Source: Stenotrophomonas sp046736075
Lineage (GTDB): Bacteria; Pseudomonadota; Gammaproteobacteria; Xanthomonadales; Xanthomonadaceae
DNA: 64,000 bases
Assembly (NCBI RefSeq): GCF_046736075.1
Contig: NZ_CP177163.1
Span: 3,782,001-3,846,000 of the forward strand
Direction of reading: 5' to 3'
The position numbers and the translations under genes were made by a program. The first letter of the stretch is position 1. The number at the start of each line of letters is the position of its first letter. This document shows, in pieces, positions 16,357 through 24,630 of this stretch. Below the pieces are notes generated by a model. That model was not told where the DNA came from. It saw only the letters and a program-made list of their open reading frames with translations, and ran no database searches.

Positions 16357-16718
16357 CAGGCGCCGTGCCCGGCCGCCCTGGCCTTGGCGCGGGCAAGGAT
16401 GGCAGCCGCGGCCGACGGCAATGCCGGCTTCGCGTCCGGCGTGGTCGCCGCCGGTGCACGGCGCGCGTCGCGTTCGGCGGCACGGCGGCCCAGGCGCACC
16501 GCGCGCTGGCGGTAGCGCTCGCGTGCGGCCCACGCACGGGTGAGCTGCTGCTGGGCCTGCAGCAGGCGCACGGGCAGGTCCGGGTGGCCGGGCAGCCGCT
16601 GCGCATCGTCGGGATGCGGCACGTACTCCATCAGGCCGGCCGCGAGCGCGCCGTCCACGTCATCGTCCAGCAGCAGCATCAACAGCCGCGCGGGCAGGGC
16701 AGGGTCGTTGGCCATCAT
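16356..16718 (-). CDS. Small hypothetical protein between enoyl-CoA hydratase and nth
   Basis: A 120-residue soluble protein I cannot assign. The N-terminal half is acidic and Leu-rich (LLMLLLDDDVDGALAAGLMEY) and the C-terminal half is a long Arg/Ala-rich helix (about 50-118) that may be a coiled coil or bind nucleic acid. It starts two bases after the enoyl-CoA hydratase stop and overlaps the nth start, so it is almost certainly translated with them. No signal peptide or membrane helix is seen. Confidence 0.8.
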   Translation of the reverse strand: MMANDPALPARLLMLLLDDDVDGALAAGLMEYVPHPDDAQRLPGHPDLPVRLLQAQQQLTRAWAARERYRQRAVRLGRRAAERDARRAPAATTPDAKPALPSAAAAILARAKARAAGHGA

Positions 16719-16720
16719 GG

Positions 16721-17503
16721 TCAGCGGTTCTGGAACACCGGCGGGCGCCGGGCAAGGAAGGCCGCGGTGCCTTCGCGCATGTCCTCGGTGGCGAACATCA
16801 GGCCGAACTGCGCGGTCTCGTATGCCAGGCCTTCCTCCAGCGCACACTCGCCGCCGACATGGACGGCATCGAGGATGCCGCGCAGCGCCAGCGGCGCAGC
16901 CTGGGCCAGCTGCTGGGCCAGCGCCTGCACCCGGGCATCCAGCGCATCGGCGGCAACAACGTCGTTGACGATGCCGAGTTGCAGCGCACGTTCGGCCGTG
17001 ATCGGTGTGCCCAGCAGGCACAGTTCCAGCGTGGCGGCGCGGCCGCACAGGCGCAGCAGGCGCTGGGTGCCGCCGAAGCCCGGACTCAGCCCCAGGTTGA
17101 TCTCCGGTTGGCCGACTTTGGCGGTATCAGCGGCGATGCGCAGGTGGCAGGCCATGGCCAGTTCCAGGCCACCGCCCAGCGCAAATCCATTGATCCGCGC
17201 GATCACCGGCTTGGGCATGCGTTCGATGCAGCGCATCAATTTCTGCCCGAGCGCGGAGAAATCACGTCCCTGAACCGCGCTCAGTCCATTCATTTCGGCG
17301 ATGTCCGCCCCGGCCACGAACGCCTTCGGGCCGGCCCCGGTGAGGACCACCACGCGCACTGCCGGATCGGCCTCCGCCGCTGAAAACGCGCTGTAAAGCG
17401 CCTCCAGCGTGGCCCGGTCGAGCGCATTGAGCTTGTCCGGGCGGTTCACGACGAGGGTGCGGACGGCGCCGTCATCGGTCACGGCGAGGGGGAAATCGGC
17501 CAC
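16721..17503 (-). CDS. Enoyl-CoA hydratase/isomerase family protein
   Basis: A 260-residue crotonase-fold enzyme. Both catalytic glutamates of a true hydratase are present: E114 in GFALGGGLELAMAC and E134 in GQPEINLGLSPGFGGTQRL, with the oxyanion-hole segment FVAGADIAEM. It should hydrate trans-2-enoyl-CoA in fatty-acid or amino-acid breakdown. The substrate chain length cannot be read from sequence. The start follows an AGGAG ribosome binding site and a T-rich stretch. It heads a unit with a small hypothetical gene and nth. Confidence 0.93.
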   Translation of the reverse strand: MADFPLAVTDDGAVRTLVVNRPDKLNALDRATLEALYSAFSAAEADPAVRVVVLTGAGPKAFVAGADIAEMNGLSAVQGRDFSALGQKLMRCIERMPKPVIARINGFALGGGLELAMACHLRIAADTAKVGQPEINLGLSPGFGGTQRLLRLCGRAATLELCLLGTPITAERALQLGIVNDVVAADALDARVQALAQQLAQAAPLALRGILDAVHVGGECALEEGLAYETAQFGLMFATEDMREGTAAFLARRPPVFQNR

Positions 17504-17672
17504 GGCGGGGCTCCTGGAAAAACGTTAAAAAAAAGTGAGGTTGAACTCTTGAAACGAAGTCAGGTCAGAGCTTTCGTCGTTAGTGGCGGTTCAACGTTGC
17601 GGCGGCTATCCTAACCCGTCGCCTCAGGGCGGCCCAACGCGTCCTGAGTTACCACCCCTGGAGAAATGTTTG

Positions 17673-18374
17673 ATGAAGTTGCGTTCTATCGCGGTCGCCG
17701 TCGCGGCCCTGGCCCTGACGGGCAATGCCTTCGCCCAGGACACCTCGTCCGAAAAGGGCAAGCTGAGCTATTACTTCGGTTACGACTACGGCAACAATCT
17801 GGCTGAGCTGACCGCGCGCGGTGAACAGCTGGACATCAACTCGGTGGTGAAGGGCCTGCAGGATGCCTACGCCAAGAAGCAGCCGGCGATCACCGCCGAC
17901 CAGCTGAAGCCGGCCGTCGAGGCGTTCCAGAAGCGTGAGCAGGGTCGTGCGCAGGCCGCCAAGGCCGAGTACGACAAGGCCGCCGCCGAGAACAAGACCA
18001 AGAGCACCCAGTTCCTGGCCGCCAACAAGGCCAAGTCCGGCGTGCAGACGCTGCCGAGCGGCGTGCAGTACCGCGTGGTCGAAGCCGGCAGCGGCGCAAA
18101 GCCGACCCAGGCTAGCACCGTGCAGCTGGAAGTCGCTGGCCCGTACCCGTACGGCACCCGTCCGGCCGAAGCCCGCCCGGCGCAGCAGATCCCGGCAATG
18201 AAGGTGAGCGAAGTCGAGATGAAGGCCATGCGCGAAGCGCTGCTGCTGATGCCGGCCGGCTCGAAGTGGGAAGTGACGCTGCCGCCGGAACAGGCCTATG
18301 GTGCCGATCCGCGCACGCCGTTCCCGCCGAACGTCGCTGTGCAGTTCGAAATCAAGCTGATCAGCGTCAAGTAA
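17673..18374 (+). CDS. FKBP-type peptidyl-prolyl isomerase-like periplasmic protein (degenerate active site)
   Basis: A 233-residue exported protein: signal peptide to NAFA-QDTSS, then an FKBP_N helical dimerisation domain (about 25-120, typified by KLSYYFGYDYGNN) and an FKBP fold (about 125-233). The fold ends normally (GSKWEVTLPPEQAYG and PPNVAVQFEIKLISVK). The FKBP pocket is altered: the usual Tyr-Arg-Gly strand reads LEVAGP, the FDSS loop is absent, and the helix Trp (WTEAL) is Met-Lys-Ala-Met. It may therefore act as a chaperone rather than an isomerase. The start at 17673 has GGAG upstream and begins the signal peptide. A terminator follows. Confidence 0.88.
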   Translation: MKLRSIAVAVAALALTGNAFAQDTSSEKGKLSYYFGYDYGNNLAELTARGEQLDINSVVKGLQDAYAKKQPAITADQLKPAVEAFQKREQGRAQAAKAEYDKAAAENKTKSTQFLAANKAKSGVQTLPSGVQYRVVEAGSGAKPTQASTVQLEVAGPYPYGTRPAEARPAQQIPAMKVSEVEMKAMREALLLMPAGSKWEVTLPPEQAYGADPRTPFPPNVAVQFEIKLISVK

Positions 18375-18392
18375 GATCAGGCAGACACAACG

Positions 18393-18427
18393 ACGCGCCG
18401 ATGGAAACATCGGCGCGTTTTTGTTTG
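18393..18427 (+). terminator. Rho-independent terminator after the FKBP-like gene
   Basis: Perfect stem ACGCGCCGATG/CATCGGCGCGT with a GAAA loop, followed by TTTTGTTT. Confidence 0.94.
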
Positions 18428-18482
18428 CGGCATCCGCCGTATTGGCGCTATCGATCCCGCCCGCCAATCGCGCTACTGTGGC

Positions 18483-19298
18483 GTGGTGCAATCACTGGAC
18501 GCCCCCCCGCGTGCAATACCCACGCCCTGCATCGGCATCTGCGCGCTGGACCGCGCCGATTTCTGCGCGGGGTGTCTGCGCACCGTGGATGAAATCACCC
18601 GCTGGCGAACGATGAGCCGTCACGAACAGACCCATGTCATGCAGCACACCCTGCCGCTGCGCGAGCAGTTGCGGCAATCGCTGCGTGGCTCGCTGGCCGA
18701 ACACGCGCGGTTGATGCGCGCCCTGCATCCACTGGATGCGCCACCGACCGGCGACGGCTGGAACCGCAGCGAACTGAGCGATCTGCTGCCGCCCGGGCCA
18801 CCGGTGGAAGCGGCGGTGCTTGCCGGCATCATTCCACGCGAGGGCGGCGCCCAGGTGCTGCTGACCCGGCGCACTGACACCCTGCGCCATCACGGCGGCC
18901 AGGTCGGTTTTCCCGGCGGACGCATGGAGGCGGACGACCGCGATGCCGTGGCCGCGGCGATCCGCGAGAGCGATGAGGAAATCGCGCTCAAGCACGATCA
19001 GGTACAGGTGCTCGGCTACCTGGATCCCTTCGTCACGATCACCGGCTACCGGGTGATGCCGGTGGTGGCGGTGATCGATCCGGCCTTCGTGGCGGTGCCG
19101 CAACCGGATGAAGTGGCCGAAGTGTTCGAAGTGCCGCTGAACTATCTGATGGAGCCGGCCAACCTGCACCAGGTGGAGATCGACCATCGCGGCCGCATCC
19201 GCCACGTGCTGGAGTACGGCTGGCCGGGCCAACGCATCTGGGGCGCCACCGCCGCCATTCTCTACAACCTGCGTCGCCGCCTGGAGCAGACCGAATGA
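18483..19298 (+). CDS. DUF1289 domain fused to a CoA pyrophosphatase-type Nudix hydrolase
   Basis: A 271-residue cytoplasmic protein in one uninterrupted frame. Residues 12-45 are a complete DUF1289 (TPCIGICALDRADFCAGC, four Cys at 16, 20, 28, 31, probably metal-binding). Residues 105-250 are a Nudix domain with the CoA-pyrophosphatase (UPF0035) motif LLTRRTDTLRHHGGQVGF directly before the Nudix box. The box keeps its RE-x2-EE core (RESDEE), but the usual Gly in EExG is Ala. It probably hydrolyses CoA or derivatives. The start is one of two adjacent GTG codons (18483 or 18486). Translation of the next gene is coupled by an ATGA overlap. If initiation occurs at Met44 or Met53, the Nudix part would be made alone. 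Confidence 0.88.
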   Translation: MVQSLDAPPRAIPTPCIGICALDRADFCAGCLRTVDEITRWRTMSRHEQTHVMQHTLPLREQLRQSLRGSLAEHARLMRALHPLDAPPTGDGWNRSELSDLLPPGPPVEAAVLAGIIPREGGAQVLLTRRTDTLRHHGGQVGFPGGRMEADDRDAVAAAIRESDEEIALKHDQVQVLGYLDPFVTITGYRVMPVVAVIDPAFVAVPQPDEVAEVFEVPLNYLMEPANLHQVEIDHRGRIRHVLEYGWPGQRIWGATAAILYNLRRRLEQTE

Positions 19299-20200
19299 CT
19301 TCCGCACCGCTTCCCTGGACCACCCTGGTCGATGTTGCCGCGCTCGCGGACGCCCTGCAGCAGGGCGGGGCGCGCGTGCTCGACGCGCGTGCCACCGCCA
19401 GCACCGCCGTGCGCGTGGTCGATGCCCGCTTCTCGCTGGCCGACCCGCAGTCGGGCGCGCAGGCCTATGCCCAGGGGCACCTGCCCGGTGCGCTGTACGC
19501 CGACCTCAACCGCGACCTGGCCGACATGGGCAAGCGCGGCCAGGGACGTCACCCGCTGCCGGACAGTGCGGACTTCGCCGCACGGCTCGGGCAGTGGGGC
19601 ATCGGGCCGGAGACGCAGGTGGTGGTCTACGACGCCGGGGACGGCAGCATGGCCGCCGCGCGCCTGTGGTGGCTGCTGCGGTTGATCGGGCACCGTCGTG
19701 TTGCCGTGCTCGATGGAGGCCTCGCCGCCTGGCAGGCCGCCGGTCTGGCGCTGACCGCCGAGGTGCCGCAGGTGCCGGTGCTGCCGCCGTATCCCGGCCA
19801 GTTCGACCGCAGCCAGATCGCCTCGGCCGCCGAAGTGGCCGCCCGCCTGAAGCATGCACCGGGCTGGCTGCTGGATGCGCGCGCCGGCGAGCGGTTCCGT
19901 GGCGAGGTGGAGCCGTTGGACCCGGTCGCCGGGCACGTCCCCGGCGCGGTCAACCGTCCGTTCGCGTTGAACGTCCACGACGGGCGCCTGCGCCCGGCAG
20001 CGGATCTGCAGGCCGCGCTGCGCCCGCTGATCGGCAACCACGACCCGGACCAGGTGGTGCTGATGTGCGGCTCGGGCGTCACCGCCTGTCACTTGCTGCT
20101 AGCGATGGAAGTGGCCGGCCTGCACGGCGCGCGGATCTATGCCGATTCCTGGAGCGGCTGGCTCAACGACACGGATCGGCCGGTCGCCACCGGCCCCTGA
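19295..20200 (+). CDS. Two-domain rhodanese-type sulfurtransferase (3-mercaptopyruvate sulfurtransferase-like)
   Basis: A 301-residue enzyme with two rhodanese modules (about 8-150 inactive, 170-295 active). The active-site Cys258 lies in CGSGVTA, the loop typical of 3-mercaptopyruvate sulfurtransferases (CGSGVTAC) rather than thiosulfate rhodaneses (CRKGVTA). It would move sulfur from 3-mercaptopyruvate to an acceptor such as cyanide or a thiol. There is no signal peptide, so it is cytoplasmic. The start overlaps the Nudix gene stop. Confidence 0.93.
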   Translation: MTSAPLPWTTLVDVAALADALQQGGARVLDARATASTAVRVVDARFSLADPQSGAQAYAQGHLPGALYADLNRDLADMGKRGQGRHPLPDSADFAARLGQWGIGPETQVVVYDAGDGSMAAARLWWLLRLIGHRRVAVLDGGLAAWQAAGLALTAEVPQVPVLPPYPGQFDRSQIASAAEVAARLKHAPGWLLDARAGERFRGEVEPLDPVAGHVPGAVNRPFALNVHDGRLRPAADLQAALRPLIGNHDPDQVVLMCGSGVTACHLLLAMEVAGLHGARIYADSWSGWLNDTDRPVATGP

Positions 20201-20244
20201 GCGGACGCGGCGGGCACGGAAACGGCAGCGGGCCCCGGTCCGCG

Positions 20245-20814
20245 TTATCCGTGCAGGGGCTGCAGCGGTACCGCCGCCAACACGCGTGGCCACGGGAACA
20301 GCGGGCCTGGATCGCGCTTTCGCGGGACCCGCCGCTCCGGATCGTCGGTGGCTGTTTCCTCGCGCGTATCCAGCCATTCGTGACCGGCGATGTGCCGCAG
20401 CGCAGGCAGCGCGTCGCACAGGTGCTGGAGCAGATCGATCAGCGCGGCGATCTGCGCGTCGGTGTACGGCTCGTCCATCGCCTGGTGGCGCGAATCCAGC
20501 CAGTGCGGGTAGCGCCCGGTGTTGACCAGTTCAACGCCGACCGAGCGCGGGTTGTAGCCGCTGACATGGTGGGCGATGCGGTCCAACGGCACGTACTGCA
20601 CGATGCGGCCATCGCGGTCGATGTAGTAGTGCCCGCTGTTGCCGCTGCCGCTGTCGTACAGCACGCGCTCGCCGTAGTCGCGGGCCATCGCCAGGTCCGG
20701 CAGCTCGGTGCAGTGGATCACCACCAGATCGATGTCGGCCGGGGCGCGTTCGCCCAACCGTGCCACATAGGGCAGGGGCTGCAGGTCGATCGGGGGCGGG
20801 GCGCGGCCGGGCAT
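20245..20814 (-). CDS. N-acetylmuramoyl-L-alanine amidase (Amidase_2/AmpD-like)
   Basis: A 189-residue zinc amidase that cleaves the bond between muramic acid and the stem peptide. Zinc ligands can be placed at H34 (VVIHCT), H145 (IAGHEW) and D168 (RDPGPLFPW). E95 in VGVELVN is the likely catalytic acid. No signal peptide or lipobox is evident, so it probably acts on imported anhydromuropeptides in the cytoplasm, as AmpD does. AmpD proper is 180-190 residues. Whether this copy or another controls beta-lactamase induction is not decidable here. It is convergent with the sulfurtransferase gene. Confidence 0.9.
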   Translation of the reverse strand: MPGRAPPPIDLQPLPYVARLGERAPADIDLVVIHCTELPDLAMARDYGERVLYDSGSGNSGHYYIDRDGRIVQYVPLDRIAHHVSGYNPRSVGVELVNTGRYPHWLDSRHQAMDEPYTDAQIAALIDLLQHLCDALPALRHIAGHEWLDTREETATDDPERRVPRKRDPGPLFPWPRVLAAVPLQPLHG

Positions 20815-20871
20815 GGCGCGATGCTAGCATTCCGCCATGAACGCTCATATCCAATCCTGCAGGGCGCGTGC

Positions 20872-21402
20872 ATGAGCCGCGGCCACTGCATCCTTTCCCA
20901 CGGCTTCGAGAGCGGCCCGGACGCCACCAAGGTCACCGCGCTGGCCGAGGTCGCCCAGCGCCTGGGCTGGACCCACGAACGCCCGGACTACACCGACCTG
21001 GACGCGATGCGTGCGGTGAGCAGCGTCGGCGACGTCCGCGCCCGCCTGCAGCGCCTGGTCGGCCTGGCCACGGCGGCGGCCGCACGTGGCCCGGTGGTGC
21101 TGGCCGGTTCCAGCCTGGGGGCCTACATCTCGGCCATCGCCTCGCTGCAGGTGCCCACCCGCGGCCTGTTCCTGATGGTGCCGCCGACCACGATGGGACC
21201 GATGCCGGTGCTGGACGCCGCCCCGGTGCCGACCAGCGTGGTCCACGCCTGGCACGACGAACTGATTCCGCCGGCACAGGTCATCGCCTGGGCGCAGGCG
21301 CGCTCGGCGCGGCTGCTGCTGGTGGATGACGGGCATCGGCTGAACAACCACGTCGAGGTCTCGGCCAGGGCCTTCGAGGACCTGCTGCAGTCGCTGGATT
21401 GA
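20872..21402 (+). CDS. yqiA: YqiA-type alpha/beta-hydrolase esterase
   Basis: A 176-residue small esterase. The nucleophile elbow is GSSLG (Ser81), the oxyanion region is LSHGFESGPDATK and the catalytic His is in DDGHRLNNH; the acid is probably the Asp in AWHDELIP. The natural substrate is unknown; E. coli YqiA hydrolyses short acyl esters and palmitoyl-CoA in vitro. A long frame runs upstream through the sulfurtransferase gene out of register, so the ATG at 20872 is the first sensible start. Confidence 0.9.
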   Translation: MSRGHCILSHGFESGPDATKVTALAEVAQRLGWTHERPDYTDLDAMRAVSSVGDVRARLQRLVGLATAAAARGPVVLAGSSLGAYISAIASLQVPTRGLFLMVPPTTMGPMPVLDAAPVPTSVVHAWHDELIPPAQVIAWAQARSARLLLVDDGHRLNNHVEVSARAFEDLLQSLD

Positions 21403-21410
21403 GGTGGGGA

Positions 21411-21428
21411 GCCGGCCAGCGGCCGGCA
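21411..21428 (-). repeat. SMAG-type palindrome after yqiA
   Basis: A GCCGGCC-agc-GGCCGGC hairpin nine bases after the yqiA stop. It has the core of the SMAG family but lacks a clear GTAG head. Confidence 0.6.
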
Positions 21429-21452
21429 CCCCCCACGACACAGGCCCCCGCC

Positions 21453-21475
21453 AGCCGGGCAGAGCCCGGCTCTAC
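21453..21475 (-). repeat. SMAG-type GTAG palindrome before rlmKL
   Basis: On the minus strand GTAG is followed by an AGCCGGG/CCCGGCT hairpin, the same subtype as the copy between pstB and phoU. It forms a pair with the palindrome 25 bases away. Confidence 0.7.
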
Positions 21476-21561
21476 CGTACAATGGCCGTCCCGGCCCCGC
21501 GCCGGCTCGCTTGCCGTGCCCGGTGGGCACCCCCTTTCCGCTGACCTGCGATACCGATTCC

Positions 21562-23706
21562 GTGAAATTCTTTGTTTCCTGCGCCAAGGGCCTGGAGTAC
21601 CTGCTCGCCGACGAACTGCTGGCGCTTGGCCTGGACAAGGCCACCGCCACCATCGCCGGCGTCAACGCCGAGGGTGAACTGCCGCAGGCACTGAAGGTGG
21701 TGCTGTGGTCGCGCCTGGCCAGCCGCGTGCTGTGGCCGTTGACCGAGTTCGACTGCCCGGACGAGGGCTCGCTGTACCAGGGTGTTTCGGCGATGGCGTG
21801 GGACCAGCACATCAGCCCGGAGCTGACCCTGTCGGTGGACGCGCACGTGTCCGGTACCGAGATCACCCACGCGCGCTTCGCCGCGCAGCGGGTCAAGGAC
21901 GGGGTGGTGGACAGCCTGCGCGCCAAGGGCCTGGAACGGCCGTCGGTGAACACCGAGTTCCCCGATGTGCGCATCAACCTGTCGCTGCGCAAGGGCCGGG
22001 CAAGCATCTCCATCGACCTTGGCGGTGGCCCGATGCACCGCCGCGGCTGGCGCATGGCGCAGAACGAAGCGCCGTTGAAGGAAAACCTGGCCGCGGCCGT
22101 GCTGATGCGCGCCAACTGGCCGAAGATCCATGCCGAAGGCGGTGGCCTGCTCGATCCGATGTGCGGCAGCGGCACGCTGCTGATCGAAGGCGCGCTGATG
22201 GCCGCCGACGTCGCCCCGGGCCTGCAGCGCCACGGCAGCATTCCGCCGAGCCGCTGGCTGGGCTTCGACCGGGATGCCTGGAACACGCTGATGGCCGACG
22301 CGCGCGAGCGCGAGACGGCCGGGCGCGCCGCGCTCAAGCAGGTGATCCACGGCAGCGACATCGATCCGCATGCGATCCGTGCCGCCAAGGAAAACGCCGA
22401 GACCGCCGGTGTGGCCGAGGCGATCTGGTTCGGCGTGCGCGATGTGGCCGACATGCAGGTGCCGCCGCAGGAAACCGGCTGCGTGGTGTGCAACCCGCCG
22501 TACGACGAGCGCCTGGCGGCCGACGCGGTGCTGTATCGCCGCCTCGGCGATGCGCTCAAGCGTGCGGTGCCGCAGTGGCGCGCCAGCCTGCTGTGCGGCA
22601 GTGCCGATCTGGCGTTCGCCACCGGCCTGCGCGCCAACAAGAAGTACCAGCTGTTCAACGGCGCCATCGAATGCGCGCTGATCGTCTGCGATCCGATCGC
22701 GGTGCCGCAGCGTGAGAACGCCGGCCAGCCACGTGAGCTGAGCGAAGGCGCGCAGATGGTGGCCAACCGCCTGCGCAAGAACATCAAGAAGTTCAAGAAC
22801 TGGCGCGCCCGCGAGGCGATCACCTGCTACCGCGTGTACGACGCCGATCTGCCCGAGTACGCCGCCGCGATCGACGTCTACGAAGAAGACGGCGGCGCGC
22901 GCCGCACCTTCCTGCACGTGCAGGAATATGCGGCACCGGCAACCATTCCCGATGTCGACGTGCGCCGCCGCCGCAACGAGCTGCTGTCGGCCGCCCGCGA
23001 AGTGTTCCAGGTGCCGGCCGAGCAGGTCGCACTGAAGTCGCGCGAGCGCGGCAAGGGCGGCAGCAAGTACGGCCGCTTCGAACAGCGCGGCGAGTTCGTG
23101 CTGGTGCGCGAGAACGACGCCCTGCTGCGCGTGAACCTGTTCGATTACCTCGACACCGGCCTGTTCCTGGACCACCGCCCGCTGCGCTGGCACATGGCCC
23201 AGGAGGCGATCGGCAAGCGCTTCCTCAACCTGTTCTGCTACACCGGCGTGGCCAGTGTGCAGGCAGCGGTGGCCGGTGCGGCGTCGACCACCAGCGTGGA
23301 TCTGTCCGGCACCTACCTGCAGTGGTGTGCCGACAACCTGGCGCTGAACGGCAAGGGCGGCAGCCAGCATCAGCTGATCCAGGCCGATGCGCTGGCGTGG
23401 CTGGAAGCCGAGCGGCACCGCTTCGACGTGATCTTCTGCGATCCGCCGACCTTCTCCAACTCCGCCCGCGCCGAGGACTTCGACGTCCAGCGCGAGCACG
23501 TCCGCCTGCTGCGGGCGGCCGTGGCACGGTTGAGCCCGGAAGGCGTGCTGTACTTCTCCAATAACTTCCGCCGCTTCAAGCTGGACGAAGAAGCGATCAA
23601 GGAATTTGCCGAGTGCAAAGAGATTTCCGCCGAGACCATCGGCGACGATTTCGAGCGCAACCCGCGCATCCACCGCGCCTGGGAACTGCGCCGCTACGGC
23701 GCGTGA
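21562..23706 (+). CDS. rlmL: Bifunctional 23S rRNA methyltransferase RlmKL
   Basis: A 714-residue fusion of two methyltransferases that make m2G2445 (RlmL half) and m7G2069 (RlmK half) in 23S rRNA. Order: ferredoxin-like/THUMP region (about 1-150), RlmL domain with DPMCGSGTLLIEG and the catalytic CNPPYDER, then a linker and the RlmK domain with LNLFCYTGVASVQAA and CDPPTFSNS. I use the GTG at 21562 because it begins KFFVSCAKGLEYLL, matching the E. coli N-terminus (702 residues); the frame continues 17 codons upstream without support. Confidence 0.96.
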   Translation: MKFFVSCAKGLEYLLADELLALGLDKATATIAGVNAEGELPQALKVVLWSRLASRVLWPLTEFDCPDEGSLYQGVSAMAWDQHISPELTLSVDAHVSGTEITHARFAAQRVKDGVVDSLRAKGLERPSVNTEFPDVRINLSLRKGRASISIDLGGGPMHRRGWRMAQNEAPLKENLAAAVLMRANWPKIHAEGGGLLDPMCGSGTLLIEGALMAADVAPGLQRHGSIPPSRWLGFDRDAWNTLMADARERETAGRAALKQVIHGSDIDPHAIRAAKENAETAGVAEAIWFGVRDVADMQVPPQETGCVVCNPPYDERLAADAVLYRRLGDALKRAVPQWRASLLCGSADLAFATGLRANKKYQLFNGAIECALIVCDPIAVPQRENAGQPRELSEGAQMVANRLRKNIKKFKNWRAREAITCYRVYDADLPEYAAAIDVYEEDGGARRTFLHVQEYAAPATIPDVDVRRRRNELLSAAREVFQVPAEQVALKSRERGKGGSKYGRFEQRGEFVLVRENDALLRVNLFDYLDTGLFLDHRPLRWHMAQEAIGKRFLNLFCYTGVASVQAAVAGAASTTSVDLSGTYLQWCADNLALNGKGGSQHQLIQADALAWLEAERHRFDVIFCDPPTFSNSARAEDFDVQREHVRLLRAAVARLSPEGVLYFSNNFRRFKLDEEAIKEFAECKEISAETIGDDFERNPRIHRAWELRRYGA

Positions 23707-23721
23707 TGGAGAGAGGCTGAC

Positions 23722-24258
23722 ATGGACGCCAGCCAGCTTCTCGCCGACGGACTGCTGCTGCGTCCGTTCGAGGATGCCGACGCCGCCGCGTTCGCCGCGG
23801 CGGTGCGGGAGACGGCCGAGGGCATGCGGCGCTGGATGCCGTGGTGCTCCACCGACTACGGCGTCGAGCAGGCGCTGTCGTGGTTCCAGGCCTGCCGCAG
23901 CGGCCGCGCAGCGACCACCGCCTACGAGTACGGCGTGTTCGACCCGGACACCGGCGCATTCGTCGGCGGCGCCGGGTTGAACGCGATCCGGCACGATCAC
24001 CGGTTCTGCAACCTGGGCTACTGGGTGCGGCAGTCCCGGCAGGGCGAGGGCATCGCCACCCGCGTGGTGCGCGCGCTGGCGGCCGAGGCGTTCGGGCCGC
24101 TGGGCCTGCAGCGCGTGGAGATCGTGGTGGCGGTGGGCAACCTGGCCAGCGAGCGCGTGGCGGTGAAGTCCGGTGCGCTGCGCGAGAGCGTGGCGCGCAA
24201 CCGCCTGGTCATCGACGGCCAGCCCGCACCGGCGCACGTGTTTTCACTGGTGCCCTGA
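23722..24258 (+). CDS. GNAT-family N-acetyltransferase (RimJ/RimL-like)
   Basis: A 178-residue acetyl-CoA-dependent acetyltransferase. It has the RimJ/RimL layout: LRPFEDADAAAFAAAV at the N-terminus, a central GYWVRQSRQGEGIATRVV segment that forms the acetyl-CoA-binding loop, and RVEIVVAVGNLASERVA after it. The acceptor could be a ribosomal protein N-terminus or a small molecule. It starts 16 bases after rlmKL in the same direction, so co-transcription is likely. Confidence 0.9.
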   Translation: MDASQLLADGLLLRPFEDADAAAFAAAVRETAEGMRRWMPWCSTDYGVEQALSWFQACRSGRAATTAYEYGVFDPDTGAFVGGAGLNAIRHDHRFCNLGYWVRQSRQGEGIATRVVRALAAEAFGPLGLQRVEIVVAVGNLASERVAVKSGALRESVARNRLVIDGQPAPAHVFSLVP

Positions 24259-24300
24259 GCGCCGCCGCGGCGGCCCGCCCGCCGCAGCGGGCAACAGGGC

Positions 24301-24630
24301 TCAGAACAGCGCCACCACCGTCCCGATCACCGGCAGCGCCCACGCCAGGGGCACGATCCAGCGGGGGCGGAACGGATACAGACCGAAGGCGATCAGCAGA
24401 CCGCCGAAGGTGAGGGCGCCCAGCCACAGCACCGGCCCCAATGCCCAGCCGTGATCGGCCACGCACAGGGCAAACGCCACCGTCAGCAGCGTCCAGCCCA
24501 CCCAGCGCCACAGGCGCATGCGTGCCGGGGCGGCCTGTGCTTTGCCGTGCAGGTCCTGCTGGTGCTTCTCCATTGCCAGCGACAGGGCGGTGAAGCCGGA
24601 GAAACACAGGGTAATGGCCAGCAGCATCAT
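24301..24630 (-). CDS. Small DUF3325-type membrane protein of the iron locus
   Basis: A 109-residue protein with three to four hydrophobic helices (about 2-20, 40-60, 62-80, 88-107). It resembles DUF3325 proteins, which are encoded next to PepSY-type membrane proteins in siderophore loci. Its start overlaps the PepSY gene stop (ATGA), so it is the third gene of a tightly coupled trio with DUF3649 and PepSY proteins. Function is unknown; a helper for the PepSY protein is plausible. Confidence 0.82.
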   Translation of the reverse strand: MMLLAITLCFSGFTALSLAMEKHQQDLHGKAQAAPARMRLWRWVGWTLLTVAFALCVADHGWALGPVLWLGALTFGGLLIAFGLYPFRPRWIVPLAWALPVIGTVVALF

